Below, piece by piece: positions 9,421 through 19,577 of a stretch of DNA of 64,000 bases. The DNA is taken from the NCBI GenBank assembly GCA_017302435.1, contig JAFLDL010000022.1:16671-80670 (forward strand), in the 5' to 3' direction. Below the pieces are notes generated by a model that saw only the letters and a list, made by a program, of their open reading frames with translations, made no database searches and was not told where the DNA came from. Origin of the DNA: Candidatus Accumulibacter necessarius (lineage in GTDB: Bacteria; Pseudomonadota; Gammaproteobacteria; Burkholderiales; Rhodocyclaceae). Each line of letters begins with the position of its first letter. Positions within the stretch are counted from its first letter, which is position 1. The position numbers were made by a program, and so were the translations under genes.

Positions 9421-9708
9421 ACGGTACGCTTCGGCGACTTCAACGGACGCCATGTTGCCGTCTGGGGACTGGCATTCAGGCCGAACACCGAAGACCTGCG
9501 CGAAGCGCCGAGCCGGACGCTGCTCTCCGACCTTTTCGCCACGGGGGCGACCGCGACCGCGCACGCCCCGGTTGCCATGGAAGCGGCCCGGCGCGTCCGC
9601 GGCGACGAGGTCTGCCTGATCTACCTGAGCCATCCGCGGACAGCGCTCGAAGCGCTTGGTGAGCGGGCTGGTCTCTGGAAGGTATTTCATATACTGTCCC
9701 CTTATTAG
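9421..9708 (+). pseudogene. Diverged fragment of UDP-glucose 6-dehydrogenase
   Basis: Frame 1 reads RFGDFNGRHVAVWGLAFRPN and then EDLREAPSRTLL, the hallmark of the C-terminal UDP-binding domain of Ugd, followed by a decayed PVAMEAARRV segment. Both ends of the gene are missing, and the frame runs into a family B repeat that supplies the stop. The sequence differs from the three ugd copies at 26845-34600, so this is an older or separate duplicate rather than part of the recent cassette expansion. Confidence 0.75.
9672..9701 (-). repeat. Family B end with extended flank
   Basis: TCTCTGGAAGGTATTTCATA followed by TACTGTCCCC. The same 30-bp string occurs at 10910-10938, and a near copy at 14581-14606, so the flank moved with the end. 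Confidence 0.75.
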
Positions 9709-10087
9709 CCGGGAAGTCTTCAATCAACGCCGACAGTAGCAAGGCACCGCACCCCCCAGCCGCTTGTCAGACCGAAATCTGCTGTTCCGAGGTCAGGGAC
9801 CGTCGCGGAAAAAAATCTCGCCATGCTCCACGTACAGCTCCGACCGCTTCGGAATTGAACGAGGATAGCAACCCGGAGGCCGGGAGCTGTGGCAAGGAGG
9901 CGTCAACGTGTTCTCGATGTCGAGAGAAAACTATACTGTCCCCTTTTTTACCCACCCCTGTAGGAGCCCGATTCATCGGGCGACTAAGGCCTACCCCCCA
10001 TTTTTTGCCGAACCGACGTGTTGCTCTCGAAACCGGAGCTTCGGGTGGGTAGAACCGACTTGCAGGCCATTGTTGAGGGAGGTCGAT
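9709..10087. other. Gene-free spacer with one family B end and one family A REP
   Basis: No credible gene. The spacer holds a family B end in minus orientation (9931-9943) and a family A REP (9959-9983, minus). The two families are only 15 bp apart. Confidence 0.6.
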
Positions 10088-10525
10088 ATGAGCACCAGGT
10101 ACGAAACCGATGTCGTGGCATGGGCCAACGAGCAGGCCAGCCTTCTTCGTGCCGGGCGGTTTGAGCTGCTCGACCGCGACCACATCGCGGAGGAAATTGA
10201 AGACGTGGGCAAGAGCGAACAGCGCGAACTTGCGAGCCGGATGTCGGTTCTTATGGCCCATCTGCTCAAGTGGCGACATCAGCCGGAGCGGCGGGGAGCC
10301 AGTTGGGAAAAGACCATCCTCGCACAGCGCAAGGAGATTGCCTATGGACTGAGTGACGCCCCAAGCCTGACCCCCAAGCTTCAGGAAACGCGATGGCTTG
10401 AGATGGTGTGGGCCAAGGCTGTCGCTCAGGCGGTTGGGGAAACCGGCCTTGATTGCTTTCCCGACACCTGTCCGTGGGCGATGGAAGAAGAAGTCCTCAA
10501 TGATGACTGGCTACCGGATGCCTGA
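10088..10525 (+). CDS. DUF29 family protein
   Basis: A 145-residue protein with the DUF29 pattern: YETDVVAWANEQASLLRAG at residues 5-23, the DHIAEEIEDVGKSEQREL helix, LLKWRHQPERRGASWEKTI, and a C-terminal CPWAMEEEVLNDDWLPD. The function of DUF29 is unknown. It is abundant in cyanobacteria and some environmental proteobacteria, usually in accessory regions next to TA modules and transposons, as here. ATG 10088 is preceded by a GAGGGAGG-like ribosome site. A diverged copy of its 3' end plus downstream sequence recurs at 13083. Confidence 0.85.
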   Translation: MSTRYETDVVAWANEQASLLRAGRFELLDRDHIAEEIEDVGKSEQRELASRMSVLMAHLLKWRHQPERRGASWEKTILAQRKEIAYGLSDAPSLTPKLQETRWLEMVWAKAVAQAVGETGLDCFPDTCPWAMEEEVLNDDWLPDA

Positions 10526-10978
10526 AGACACGCATCGCTAGTAGCCGATCCCGGCGCCGGCACGTCACCAGGCGGACAAGGGCTTGCGCAGTACCAGCGG
10601 TGGTACGGCGTCGGTTGCAGGGCAATTGCTCAACCGTCGGCAAGGCAGGGATACACCAGCTGCAGGCGTCTTTTCGTGGTCAGGATAGTTGGCTGGTGCA
10701 CGACTTCGATACGCTCATGACGATGGAGCGCTCAGCACTCGCGCGGCAATCCAAGTGGTTTATCTTTTTGTTCTTGAGGAATAACTGGTTGTACGAACTG
10801 CGTTTGCGCTTGCGCGGGAATGAGGGTTTGCTGGCGCCGCCCCAATTATTGCAGCCCCCGCGGCCGCGCGCCTTGACTGAGGTCAGCTGAGGTTATTGAG
10901 TGGGCGCGTCTCTGGAAGGTATTTCATATACTGTCCCCGTTTTTCCACCATCCTTCGCCCGGCGCCAACGAACGTGCC
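10526..10978. other. Gene-free spacer, 5' part duplicated at 13130
   Basis: No recognisable gene. The first 170 bp match, with many changes, the segment 13138-13315, and both follow a DUF29 end. A family B end with the extended flank lies at 10910-10938 (minus). Confidence 0.55.
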
Positions 10979-11009
10979 GGTATTTAGCATGATCATGCTA
11001 GTATTTAGC
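10979..11009. promoter_or_regulatory. Perfect palindrome between direct repeats, upstream of HTH-MNT/HEPN
   Basis: TAGCATGATCATGCTA (10985-11000) is a perfect 16-bp palindrome. It is flanked by two copies of GTATTTAGC (10979-10987 and 11001-11009), the second ending one base before the ATG. The position over the transcription start suits an autorepressor operator for the winged-helix antitoxin. No Shine-Dalgarno is visible, so the message may be leaderless. Confidence 0.6.
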
Positions 11010-11010
11010 C

Positions 11011-11578
11011 ATGTCACTCGCCAGCGCTCTATTCACGGAAAGCCAGTCCCGCCTGTACCCCTGGCTGTTCGGCCAGCCCGAGCGCAACTTTCACCTGAGC
11101 GAACTGCGCCGCTTGACCGGGCTGGGCAGCGCCTCACTACAAAGGGAACTGAATCGACTCGCCGCAGCGGGCTTGGTGCACGCCGAGCGGGTTGGCAACC
11201 TTCGCCGTTTCCAGGCGAACTCTCTCAGTCCGGTCTACGACGAGCTGGTCAGTCTGACACGCAAGACACTGGGCGCCGAGCCCCTGTTGCGCGAGGCGTT
11301 GCAACCACTCGTCCCATCGCTGGAAGCAGCCTGGATATATGGCTCAGTCGCCAAGCGAACCGACACTGCGCAAAGCGACATCGACCTGATGCTGGTGGGC
11401 CACGACCTCCTGCTCAGCACCGTAATGGAAAAACTGCTTCCCCTCGAAGCCCAACTGGGGCGCAAGATCAACCCCTCCTGCTATACGCCGGCCGAATTCG
11501 ACCGGCGGCGGGCCGAACCGGAGTCCTTCGTGAATCGTGTTCTGGCCCAGGACATCATCCCGCTGATCGGGCCGTCCC

Positions 11579-11601
<23 letters not shown>
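11011..11601 (+). CDS. Winged-helix-MNT nucleotidyltransferase fusion (antitoxin of an MNT/HEPN pair)
   Basis: A 196-residue two-domain protein. Residues 1-90 form a winged helix (FHLSELRRLTGLGSASLQRE). Residues about 100-180 form a minimal nucleotidyltransferase with YGSVAKRTDTAQSDIDLMLVG, which keeps both GS and D-x-D active-site elements. In characterised MNT/HEPN systems the nucleotidyltransferase modifies and neutralises the HEPN ribonuclease. A fused DNA-binding domain would also allow autoregulation. The gene overlaps the HEPN gene by 23 bp, and the palindrome just upstream is a likely operator. Confidence 0.85.
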
Positions 11602-12410
<809 letters not shown>

Positions 12411-12413
<3 letters not shown>

Positions 12414-12434
12414 AGCTATTTTATATACTGTCCC
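12411..12434 (-). repeat. Family B end (solo)
   Basis: GGAAGCTATTTTATATACTG then TCCC. It marks the exact break between the gmd fragment and the PIN-domain fragment. Confidence 0.75.
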
Positions 12435-12467
12435 TTTTATTCCCACAATCGGCCTGGACCGCGCGTA

Positions 12468-12761
12468 TTGAAAGCTTCTGCCATTTCCTGCTTTGAAGTC
12501 GCCTGGTTGGCGCATCATGGCCGAATCGACCTGCCATGTGCGGAAGAGGCATGGTTCGAAAAAGCCCTCGATGGTTCGGGCATCACGCTGTTGCCGATCA
12601 CCGCACGCATTGCCCGCATTGCCGTTCAGCTACCTGAACACCATCGCGATCCCCAAGACCGACTGATTATCGCCACGGCACTGACGCACGGTGCCACACC
12701 CGTTTCCAGGCATGACAAGCTTCCACTGCATGCCGAACTCGCCAGGCATCTGCTCCATTGA
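12468..12761 (+). pseudogene. VapC-type PIN toxin, 5' truncated
   Basis: The frame begins mid-domain with [20 protein letters not shown] and continues with LLPITARIARIAVQLPEHHR and DPQDRLIIATALTHGATPVSR, the second half of a PIN-domain ribonuclease of the VapC type. The first strand with its metal-binding aspartate is missing, and no antitoxin gene precedes it. The start is lost at the family B end at 12411-12434. Confidence 0.8.
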
Positions 12762-13508
12762 GACCGCCAGTCGCGTCCTGGTCGCGGGCCTCACCAGCCA
12801 GAATCACCCGCCTGCCACACGCTCTATCCACGTTGCAGAAAGACTCGAAGGCGGCCCAGCTGGCCCTTTCTTGCCAGCCATCTGCGACCATGTAGCCGGC
12901 CAGAGCAACGCGATTCGCGTCAGGGCTCGCGCAGCGCAAGCAGAGACCCCATGGACCACCCATCCACCCCCGTAGGAGCCCGATTCATCGGGCGAATCAG
13001 GCCTCGGGCGAATCAGGCCTCTGGCGAGGCATCAGGCGAGGCATCAGGCGAATGAACCAAATGAGAGGCCTCCCCGACGCCTGTCCCTCGGCGATGCCAG
13101 AACAAGCCCTCAATGATGCCTGGCGACCGGATGCCTGAAGACACGCATAGCGACCAGCCGCCACCCGGCGCCGTCACTTCACCAGGCAGCCAAAGGCTTC
13201 CGCAGCCCCCCGCGGCGGTGTAGCGAGCCCGCACCGCAGGGCAATTGTCCAATCGTCTGCCAAGCCCGCAACACGCCAGCCTCAGGCGTTTTTTCCTGGT
13301 CGGCAACCATCGCCCAGAAAGCCCATGGGCGACCCTGTCTGCAGCGGCACACGAGGCTCGGCGCCGGCTCCACTGAGGGGACTGCTCGGCGCAACTGGCG
13401 ACCCAGCCGCCCGGCGCCAGCAAGAAGCTCCCGATCGTGCTTAGCGTGTCGGCGCAAAAAGGAGAGCCGTCGTGGCCAGCGCAGGTTTTCAGGTCGTTGG
13501 TAGTCTGC
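12762..13508. other. Gene-free spacer with a REP, short direct repeats and a DUF29 3' remnant
   Basis: No gene is supported. Contents are a family A REP at 12972-12995; short direct repeats GCGAATCAGGCCT (x2) and GGCGAGGCATCA (x2) at about 12993-13048; and 13080-13137, which matches the last 20 codons of the DUF29 gene with changes. The homology to 10526-10690 continues to about 13315. Confidence 0.6.
12972..12995 (-). repeat. Family A REP
   Basis: Minus-orientation REP. The tail GGGCGAATCAGG is then partly re-duplicated downstream. Confidence 0.85.
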
Positions 13509-13530
13509 GGGAAATACCTATACTGTCCCC
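13509..13530 (-). repeat. Family B end (solo)
   Basis: GGGAAATACCTATACTGTCC then CC, 31 bp upstream of the UPF0175 antitoxin start. Confidence 0.75.
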
Positions 13531-13561
13531 TTATTAGCCTTATTAGCGGAGGCGGATTGCT

Positions 13562-13819
13562 ATGCAAAGCACCATTGAAATAGAGTGCCCACGGGAAATC
13601 TTGTTGGGTTTGCACCTGGACGCAGACCAATTTGCCGAATTGGTCAAGGAGGAAGCCGCGATGGCCTTGTTTCGCGAGGGTCGCTTGTCGTCTGGCATGG
13701 CAGCAAACTGGCTTGGCATTCCGCGCGCCCATTTCCTCTTGAAAGCGATGCAGACAGGTGGCGCAAACCTGTTGGAAGACAGCGATGACGACTTTCTCAG
13801 AGAGATTTCCTTGCTGTGA
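13562..13819 (+). CDS. UPF0175 family antitoxin-like protein
   Basis: An 85-residue protein matching UPF0175: IEIECPREILLGL, the helix AMALFREGRLSSGMAANWLG and PRAHFLLKAMQ. The family is predicted to be DNA-binding (helix-turn-helix around residues 38-60) and is routinely paired with DUF3368 PIN proteins as a type II TA system. An AGCGGAGGCGG ribosome site precedes the ATG. The stop overlaps the toxin start. Confidence 0.85.
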   Translation: MQSTIEIECPREILLGLHLDADQFAELVKEEAAMALFREGRLSSGMAANWLGIPRAHFLLKAMQTGGANLLEDSDDDFLREISLL

Positions 13820-14304
13820 TCGTTTTTTCCAATACCACGCCGTCTATTGCACTCGCCAGCATCGGGCAGTTGCATCTCCTGCCGCAGTTGTTCGCCAGGA
13901 TGCGCGTTGCAGAATCGGTCATCGGCGAATGCGCTGATGGCGGACGAATAGTTGTTCCCGCTTTGAGATCACTGGATTGGGTCATCCCCGTAGTAGATGA
14001 AGCGACATCGGGATTACCCGTCCTCCTCGAACTGGATCGCCGAGAAAAGCAAACCATCATCCTGGCGAGGAAGTACGCCGCGCACAGAGTGATCATCGAC
14101 GAGCGCCTGGGCCGCCGCATCGCCGAGTATCTTGGATTGAACGTGACAGGCACGCTCGGTGTGCTTGCCAAAGCCAAGTCGGCTGGCCTGATCCCGCCAT
14201 TCCATGAAGCCGCGCAAGCGATGCGACAACAAGGCATCCACGACAATGCGGGGCTGATCAGTCGGGTTGCCCTGCACTTGGGCGAGGAACCCGGATCGAA
14301 CTGA
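13816..14304 (+). CDS. DUF3368 PIN-domain toxin
   Basis: A 162-residue PIN-like protein: MIVFSNTTPSIALASIGQL at the N-terminus, IIDERLGRRIAEYLGL in the centre and GTLGVLAKAKSAGLI. It is a predicted ribonuclease toxin. The first metal-binding position is Asn (FSNTTP) where many PIN domains have Asp; Asn is known in part of this family, so activity cannot be excluded. GTG 13816 overlaps the UPF0175 stop (GTGA), so the pair is co-translated. Confidence 0.85.
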   Translation: MIVFSNTTPSIALASIGQLHLLPQLFARMRVAESVIGECADGGRIVVPALRSLDWVIPVVDEATSGLPVLLELDRREKQTIILARKYAAHRVIIDERLGRRIAEYLGLNVTGTLGVLAKAKSAGLIPPFHEAAQAMRQQGIHDNAGLISRVALHLGEEPGSN

Positions 14305-14654
14305 ATGACCCGGGGGCCCCTTCTGTTGGCGCACTGCATGTAGGCCGCTGTTCGCTGCTGCTGTATCGATTTTCCAACCGCTTTCAACATGGCAGAATCA
14401 CTCGCACCATTGAGATGAATCCAGCGAGGGTATTTCCTATACTCCCCCCCCTATTTCCCCCAATGAAACGCGACTCACCATCGAGCCGCACGGCGGGATT
14501 CCGCACTTGCTCTGCTGAGCCATGCGCAGGCTGCAGGCAACATAACCCAGCTCCGTCGAGGTTCCCGAGGTGACTGTTCTCTCAAGGTATTTCATATACT
14601 GTCCCCGTTTTTCCGGAGCGATGGCCCTTCCGACCACTCGGCCCAGCGACAGGC
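14305..14654. other. Gene-free spacer with two family B ends
   Basis: No gene recognised. It holds a degenerate family B end at 14428-14448 (run of C in place of GTCCCC) and a well-kept one at 14585-14606 (AAGGTATTTCATATACTGTC and CCC). The second directly precedes the truncated IS66 sequence. Confidence 0.6.
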
Positions 14655-15011
14655 GCAGCCCTGGCGCAACTCAAGGCCTTGTGCGAACGCCACCAACACA
14701 GTCCCTTCGTCAAACTCGGCGAATTCTGCCGGGAGATGCTCAACGATTGGGAAGCGATCATCCGGCCGCTGCTCGACGCCAACCTGCCGCTCACCAACAA
14801 TGCGGCCGAGCGTCTGTTGCGCCCCTTGGTCATTGCACGTAGCCTTAGCTTCGGTACCCGCAGCTAGCAAGGAACCCGAGCGTTTGCGCTGCCCGCCAGC
14901 ATCGTCGATACTTGTCGCGCCGGGAAGGCGTCCGCCTGGGATTACCTCACCGCAGCCCTCCAGGCCGGCCGCACCGATGCCGCCTTTGCCCGCCATTTCA
15001 GTAGGGGGTGA
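14655..15011 (+). pseudogene. IS66-family transposase 3' remnant
   Basis: The frame reads KLGEFCREMLNDWEAI, LTNNAAERLLRPLVIARS and SFGTRS, the conserved end of IS66 transposases (the DDE-domain glutamate region NNAAER). A TAG at 14865 replaces the codon after SFGTRS, and the reading frame then continues QGTRAFALPASIVDTCRAGK to a second stop at 15009. The first three quarters of the gene is absent, lost at the family B end upstream. Confidence 0.85.
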
Positions 15012-15158
15012 TTGGTTACGTACCCACACCTTTCCAGCGGACTTGCGAACGGGTACGCAGATTTGAATTCCGCTGTAACACAGTCAACATGTCAAACCTA
15101 AAGCAACTCAAGGTTCAATTCTCCAAGATACAAGAAAACAAGGTACGCCAGCGCAAGA

Positions 15159-16379
15159 ATGGTACGTAATATTCTATATCTGACCCTTTTCAATCTTGGT
15201 GGGCCTGTCATTATCTTTGTGTCGACGCCTCTCATCTCACGCGTATATACACCAGAGTCAATTGGCGAATATTACTATATCCTAACCGTAGCCACATTAC
15301 TCTCCCTAGTAATTACCGGTTGTCTTTTTAATGGCATATACGCAGAGAAAAGCTATCGTCGGGCCCAGCAAGTGTTTAGAGAGTGCGTTTCAATTAGCAT
15401 TTCATTATCCCTAATGCTCCAACTTCTCTTACTATGTGCAATAACAATACTTCTCATCCTTGGTTTGCCGACACCTGCGCTCGACTACATACTGCTAACA
15501 CCGCTCGCTCTAGCTCTAGCTCTCACTCAAACCGGCTATTCTCTACTATCTCGACTCCAACTCTACGATCTAAGTGGGAAACTATCCATTTTCCGTGCAC
15601 TGGTCACAGTATCTGTTCAACTGGCTTTTGGAACGATACTAAGCGCGACGGCAACTACCCTAATCTTAACGACAATAGCCTGTGAGATACTTATATTTAC
15701 ACTGACGGCACGCCACGCACCGAGTTTCATTACCGCACTTTCTAAAAAAAGGCATTTGTTGAGAGTTCCCAAGCGCTACAAGCAACACCTATCTTTTACA
15801 AAATATTTCCTTCCATCGCAACTGATTTCCGCGTCCGCTAACACACTCCCACTGGTGTTCCTGCGCGTATCCGAAAATATCAGCTTGCTTGGACTTTTCA
15901 CCATGTTATTGCGTCTTACAATGGTGCCAGCAAACGCCGTAGGACAATCAATTCGATCTACCTACTGGAACTGGATACGCAGTCACGGCAAGAACCCATT
16001 CAATGCCGGCCTAATTTCATCACTTACGCTTCACCTAGCAGCCGCCATGCTGTCGATAGTCTATGCTCATTTATCTCCACACCTTCTGGAGGCATATCTC
16101 GGTCACAAATGGGCAGGCATCGACGCCCTATTCCCTTTCGTTGCACTTTGGGTATTTTCCAGCCTCGCCAATGTGCCCCTAAGCGAATCAGTAAAATTTG
16201 GGCTTTCATCAAGACTGCTGCTAGTGGCAGAGCTATTTCTAGCAACTGGTAAGGCTGCGGTATTGGCTCTTACGCAAACCATTCCGCCTATTTCCTCCAT
16301 TCAATTGTTTTGCATTGCTTCATGGAGCATAAATATTATTATCTCAATTGCACTACTCATACAACTTAGAAGACTGTAG
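15159..16379 (+). CDS. Polysaccharide flippase-like membrane protein (Wzx/MATE type)
   Basis: A 406-residue protein with about 11-12 hydrophobic segments spread over its length and charged loops, e.g. near residues 65-75 and 200-210. The N-terminus LYLTLFNLGGPVIIFVSTPL and the motif SRVYTPESIGEYYYILTVAT resemble O-unit translocases that flip undecaprenyl-linked repeat units across the inner membrane. Base composition and codon use are clearly AT-richer than the genes before 14300 and after 23600, which suggests acquisition together with the following genes. ATG 15159 follows GCAAGA with no strong ribosome site. Confidence 0.8.
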   Translation: MVRNILYLTLFNLGGPVIIFVSTPLISRVYTPESIGEYYYILTVATLLSLVITGCLFNGIYAEKSYRRAQQVFRECVSISISLSLMLQLLLLCAITILLILGLPTPALDYILLTPLALALALTQTGYSLLSRLQLYDLSGKLSIFRALVTVSVQLAFGTILSATATTLILTTIACEILIFTLTARHAPSFITALSKKRHLLRVPKRYKQHLSFTKYFLPSQLISASANTLPLVFLRVSENISLLGLFTMLLRLTMVPANAVGQSIRSTYWNWIRSHGKNPFNAGLISSLTLHLAAAMLSIVYAHLSPHLLEAYLGHKWAGIDALFPFVALWVFSSLANVPLSESVKFGLSSRLLLVAELFLATGKAAVLALTQTIPPISSIQLFCIASWSINIIISIALLIQLRRL

Positions 16380-16382
16380 ATC

Positions 16383-16907
16383 ATGCAGAGAATACACATG
16401 CTGTTTAACCTATTTGTCTTCTTCGCGTTTGGCGGCAATGCATATGCACGCCGAATTGGCGTACAGTTAGGATCGGATTGCCGGATCTATACCAGGCATT
16501 TCGGATCAGAACCCTATCTAATTAGTATTGGGAACCATGTAACAATCACACAGACTGTCCGCTTTGTAACGCATGATGGCGCAGCGTGGCTTGTATCCGA
16601 TGCACATGGCCGTCGTTACCGCTATGGGCGGATATTTATAGGTTCTAACGTATTTGTCGGACTAGGCGCGATTCTTATGCCAGGAATCACAATCGGCGAC
16701 AATTGCATCGTTGCCGCAGGCTCCGTGGTAACAAAAGACGTTCCGCCAAACAGCATCGTAGCCGGAGTCCCTGCAAGGATAATATCCGACTTTAGAATTT
16801 ACAGGGATCGCGCTCTATCAGAATATATCTCAGAAGACTACTTTAGTGCGCATGGCGGGTTGACTCGTCAATCAATCGAGAGAATTTGTCCAAAGCCCCC
16901 TGTATGA
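16383..16907 (+). CDS. Hexapeptide-repeat acyltransferase (WbbJ-like)
   Basis: A 174-residue left-handed beta-helix protein. The turns include [40 protein letters not shown] and [20 protein letters not shown], and the end [14 protein letters not shown] is typical. Such enzymes use acetyl-CoA to O-acetylate sugars of O-antigen or capsule. The histidine in VTHDG is the expected catalytic base. It lies 3 bp after the flippase stop and overlaps the polymerase start by 4 bp, so it belongs to the operon. Base composition is AT-rich like its neighbours. Confidence 0.85.
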   Translation: MQRIHMLFNLFVFFAFGGNAYARRIGVQLGSDCRIYTRHFGSEPYLISIGNHVTITQTVRFVTHDGAAWLVSDAHGRRYRYGRIFIGSNVFVGLGAILMPGITIGDNCIVAAGSVVTKDVPPNSIVAGVPARIISDFRIYRDRALSEYISEDYFSAHGGLTRQSIERICPKPPV

Positions 16908-18082
16908 AGACATCTAATCTCATTAGATTTTTCCTAGTGGCTTACACTATAGTTGGCCTTTCTGCTAGCGCCAACCCGGCAATTTCATACTTAGCCGCAC
17001 CATCCGCATTTGCTTGCGTCCTTCTCTTGCTTGCAACGTCACGCGTCCAGCATATATGGCTTAAACAATACGCAGTACTTATTATATTTATGGGCATGTC
17101 ATGGGTCATGCCTCTCACCTTCGAATTTGGGCTAATAGGAAACTACATCACAGCTGTCTTCGGAGCTATGGCATTTGCACTCGCCTACAGTCACGGAATT
17201 ATTCGTGAGCGAGAATTGCTTTTGCTCCTCTCCACTCCAGCCATTGCTAACCTCTTTGCGTACTTACTTGACATCAATCTAACGGAGACCGTTTACCAAA
17301 TTGATTCCGAGCAAGCCAGCTCACGCTTTTCCGGCTTTCTCGGGAACAGCAACCTACTAGCGACCGCATTGGCACTGCCCCCATTTATTCATGTCCTCTT
17401 TACTTCGTCTAGGGCCCTACCCGTTTCCGCATCTCACATCGTGACCAATATCGCCATTCTAGCCTTTGGAGTAGCCGTTACGGGCTCGAGAAAATCACTA
17501 CTCTTTTTTGCGGTGTACTTTATTACGATCACTCTTATATACATTTACTCTCGAATAGCTTCCAATCGCTCGCTCGTCACTTTGCTGCTATCGACCATAG
17601 GCATTTTAATTTTGTATTCCCAGATAGGGGAAATAGTGGATTTTGACGAAATTCATTCCATCAACAGGCTTGTTCTCGCCTTCGATAGGGGTGGTGAAGA
17701 ATCACTGAACGAACGAAGGCTGCTGATTGAAAAGGGTCCAGATCTATTTCTCGATGCACCGATATTTGGCCATGGCATGGGCCAATTCAGGGAACTCTCG
17801 GGCATGGGAGTTTACTCACACAACAACTTCATTGAAGTCTTGGTGAATCAGGGCCTGATTGGAATTTGTCTCTACTATGGATTATTGGCGCACGCGATAT
17901 ACATAATATTTCGACGTAGCAGAACCTTGCTACCAGTTTTTTGCTTACCGATTATTATTTTTTCCACCGACATGACAGGGGTTTCTTATCTAGATAGAAA
18001 CTCGCAAATTGTATATTTACTAGTGTTGTGTGTTGCTTACGCAAGACGCGACAGAAGTCACTCAATAGCCAGAATGACTTAG
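16904..18082 (+). CDS. O-antigen polymerase/ligase-like protein (Wzy_C family)
   Basis: A 392-residue multi-pass membrane protein with about ten hydrophobic segments and a large periplasmic loop at about residues 235-310. The loop motif [17 protein letters not shown] is the Wzy_C/O-antigen ligase signature. Given the neighbouring flippase and glycosyltransferases it most likely polymerises the repeat unit (Wzy); WaaL cannot be excluded by sequence alone. ATG 16904 overlaps the previous stop (ATGA); the upstream in-frame start at 16886 would overlap more. An IS inserted precisely after the TAG, so the protein is unchanged. Confidence 0.8.
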   Translation: MKTSNLIRFFLVAYTIVGLSASANPAISYLAAPSAFACVLLLLATSRVQHIWLKQYAVLIIFMGMSWVMPLTFEFGLIGNYITAVFGAMAFALAYSHGIIRERELLLLLSTPAIANLFAYLLDINLTETVYQIDSEQASSRFSGFLGNSNLLATALALPPFIHVLFTSSRALPVSASHIVTNIAILAFGVAVTGSRKSLLFFAVYFITITLIYIYSRIASNRSLVTLLLSTIGILILYSQIGEIVDFDEIHSINRLVLAFDRGGEESLNERRLLIEKGPDLFLDAPIFGHGMGQFRELSGMGVYSHNNFIEVLVNQGLIGICLYYGLLAHAIYIIFRRSRTLLPVFCLPIIIFSTDMTGVSYLDRNSQIVYLLVLCVAYARRDRSHSIARMT

Positions 18083-19294
18083 GAACCACTGATTTAATCG
18101 CCGTATATCCGTATGGTATAATCTGGACATCTCAACTCACCCCGAGTAGCGCGATGAAGCAGATCAGTTTTTCGCAAGTGGAGTTTGCGGGCAAGAAGCG
18201 GATGACGCGTCGAGAAGTGTTCCTTACTGAAATGGAGGAGGCGATTGCGTGGGGCGAGGTACCGGGGGTGATCGAACCGCACTATCCGAAAGGCAACAGT
18301 GTCCCCCGCCGGCGGGTCTGGAGCGGATGCTGAGGGTGTATCTGGTGCAGCAATGGTACAACCTTTCGGATGAGGGCGTGGCGGATGCGATCACCGACAG
18401 CCAGGCGTTGCGCGGGTTCGTCGGGATCGACCTGTCGCGGGAAGCGGCACCGGATGCGACAACGCTACTGCAGTTCCGGCACCTGCTGGAGAAACATGAA
18501 CTGACGAAGAAGGTATTCGGGGCGATCAATGGCAAATTGTCTGCCACAGGCTTGATGATGCGGGAAGGGACGATCGCGGACGCCACGCTTCTTGCCGCAG
18601 CGCCGTCGGTCAAGAATGAGGCCCAGGCTCGCGACCCGAAGATGCACCAGACCAGGAAGGGTAACCAGTGGTACTTCGGCATGAAGGCTGATATTGGTGT
18701 TGATGCCGAAAGCGGATTGGTGCACACGGTGGTGGGCATGGCAGCGAACGTCGCGGACGTGACCCCGACCGGGGCGATTCTGCACGACGAAGAGAAGACG
18801 GCGTATCTGGATGCGGGCTATACCGGTGTCGAGAAGCGGGAAGAACTGAAGGAGCGGGACATTGACTGTGGCAGGTCGCCATGAAGCGTGGCAAGCTCAA
18901 GGCTGTGCCGGAAGACCGCGTGTTGAGTCAGCTGCTGCGCAAGCTGGAATCAGTGAAAGCCAGCATCCAGTCGAAAGTCGAGCACCCTTTCCACATCGTG
19001 AACAACCTGTTCCACTTCAGGAAGGTGCGTTACAAAGGCTTGGCCAAGAACACGGCGCAACTCCAAACCCTGTGGCCTGGCCAACCTGTTGATCGCCAAG
19101 CGGCGGCTCTTGGCGCTCAACAGCCAAGTTGCACCTTGATGAACGACCAACGCCCGGAAGCGGGTGAAACAAGGTCGAGAACCACACCGGATCGACCAAA
19201 TCGGATGATGTAATCATGACCAGTCGGGTGTGGCACGGCCGCTGCCGGCTTCGGGTTGGCGGGTGTGTCGAAAAGGTGTGTTAATCAGCGGTTC
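18083..19294 (+). mobile_element. IS5-family insertion sequence, decayed transposase
   Basis: A 1212-bp element whose ends are imperfect inverted repeats: GAACCACTGATTTAATCG at the left, and the complement of GTGTTAATCAGCGGTTC at the right. CTTAG flanks both ends (18078-18082 and 19295-19299), consistent with a short target duplication. The left copy contains the polymerase stop codon, so insertion regenerated the stop exactly. The intact flank duplication shows the element arrived at this site by transposition, while its transposase has since been broken. Confidence 0.85.
18154..19140 (+). pseudogene. IS5-type transposase with at least three frameshifts
   Basis: Homology runs through three frames. 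MKQISFSQVEFAGKKRMTRR starts at 18154. LERMLRVYLVQQWYNLSDEG onward lies in a second frame after a shift near 18300. MKRGKLKAVPEDR and KVEHPFHIVNNLFHFRK lie in a third frame after 18870. A last shift near 19075 is needed for the expected ANLLIAKRRLLALN end. The DDE-domain motifs GTIADATLLAAAPS, MHQTRKGNQWYFGMKADIGV and YLDAGYTGVEKREE place it in the IS5 subgroup. It cannot encode an active enzyme. Confidence 0.88.
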
Positions 19295-19299
19295 CTTAG

Positions 19300-19577
19300 C
19301 GATTTATTGTTTCCAATGCATTTTTCGAAGGAGCAAGTGCTATTAGCAGGGCCGTCAGCCGCAATACCAGGTGGTTGTATGTTACGCATTTAATTATACT
19401 AATCGGACTTGCCGGCCATTGCGAGCCGTATCGCCATTTACAATCTACCCGAGACCAATTCAATCAACCTGTGCCGTTGCTGGCTGACACAGCTGGGCGG
19501 TTATTTTCCGGCCATCCAAACAGCGAACCTCGCCCGCGTGATGGATCGATTAAGCACTGTATATATTTGCTACTGGA
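19300..19577. other. Intergenic region between polymerase and glycosyltransferase
   Basis: Two short overlapping open frames show no recognisable domain. Part of the sequence (19410-19560) is GC-richer than the flanking genes and could be the remains of a small gene or a leader. Nothing more can be supported. Confidence 0.4.

Noticed and set aside
10600-10890. A 96-codon open frame after the DUF29 gene
   Set aside because: Half of it lies in the segment duplicated at 13138 where the frame is not kept, so it is not under coding constraint.
13822-14304. DUF3368 toxin considered inactive because of Asn at the first acidic position
   Set aside because: Asn occurs at this position in part of the family, so inactivity cannot be claimed from sequence.
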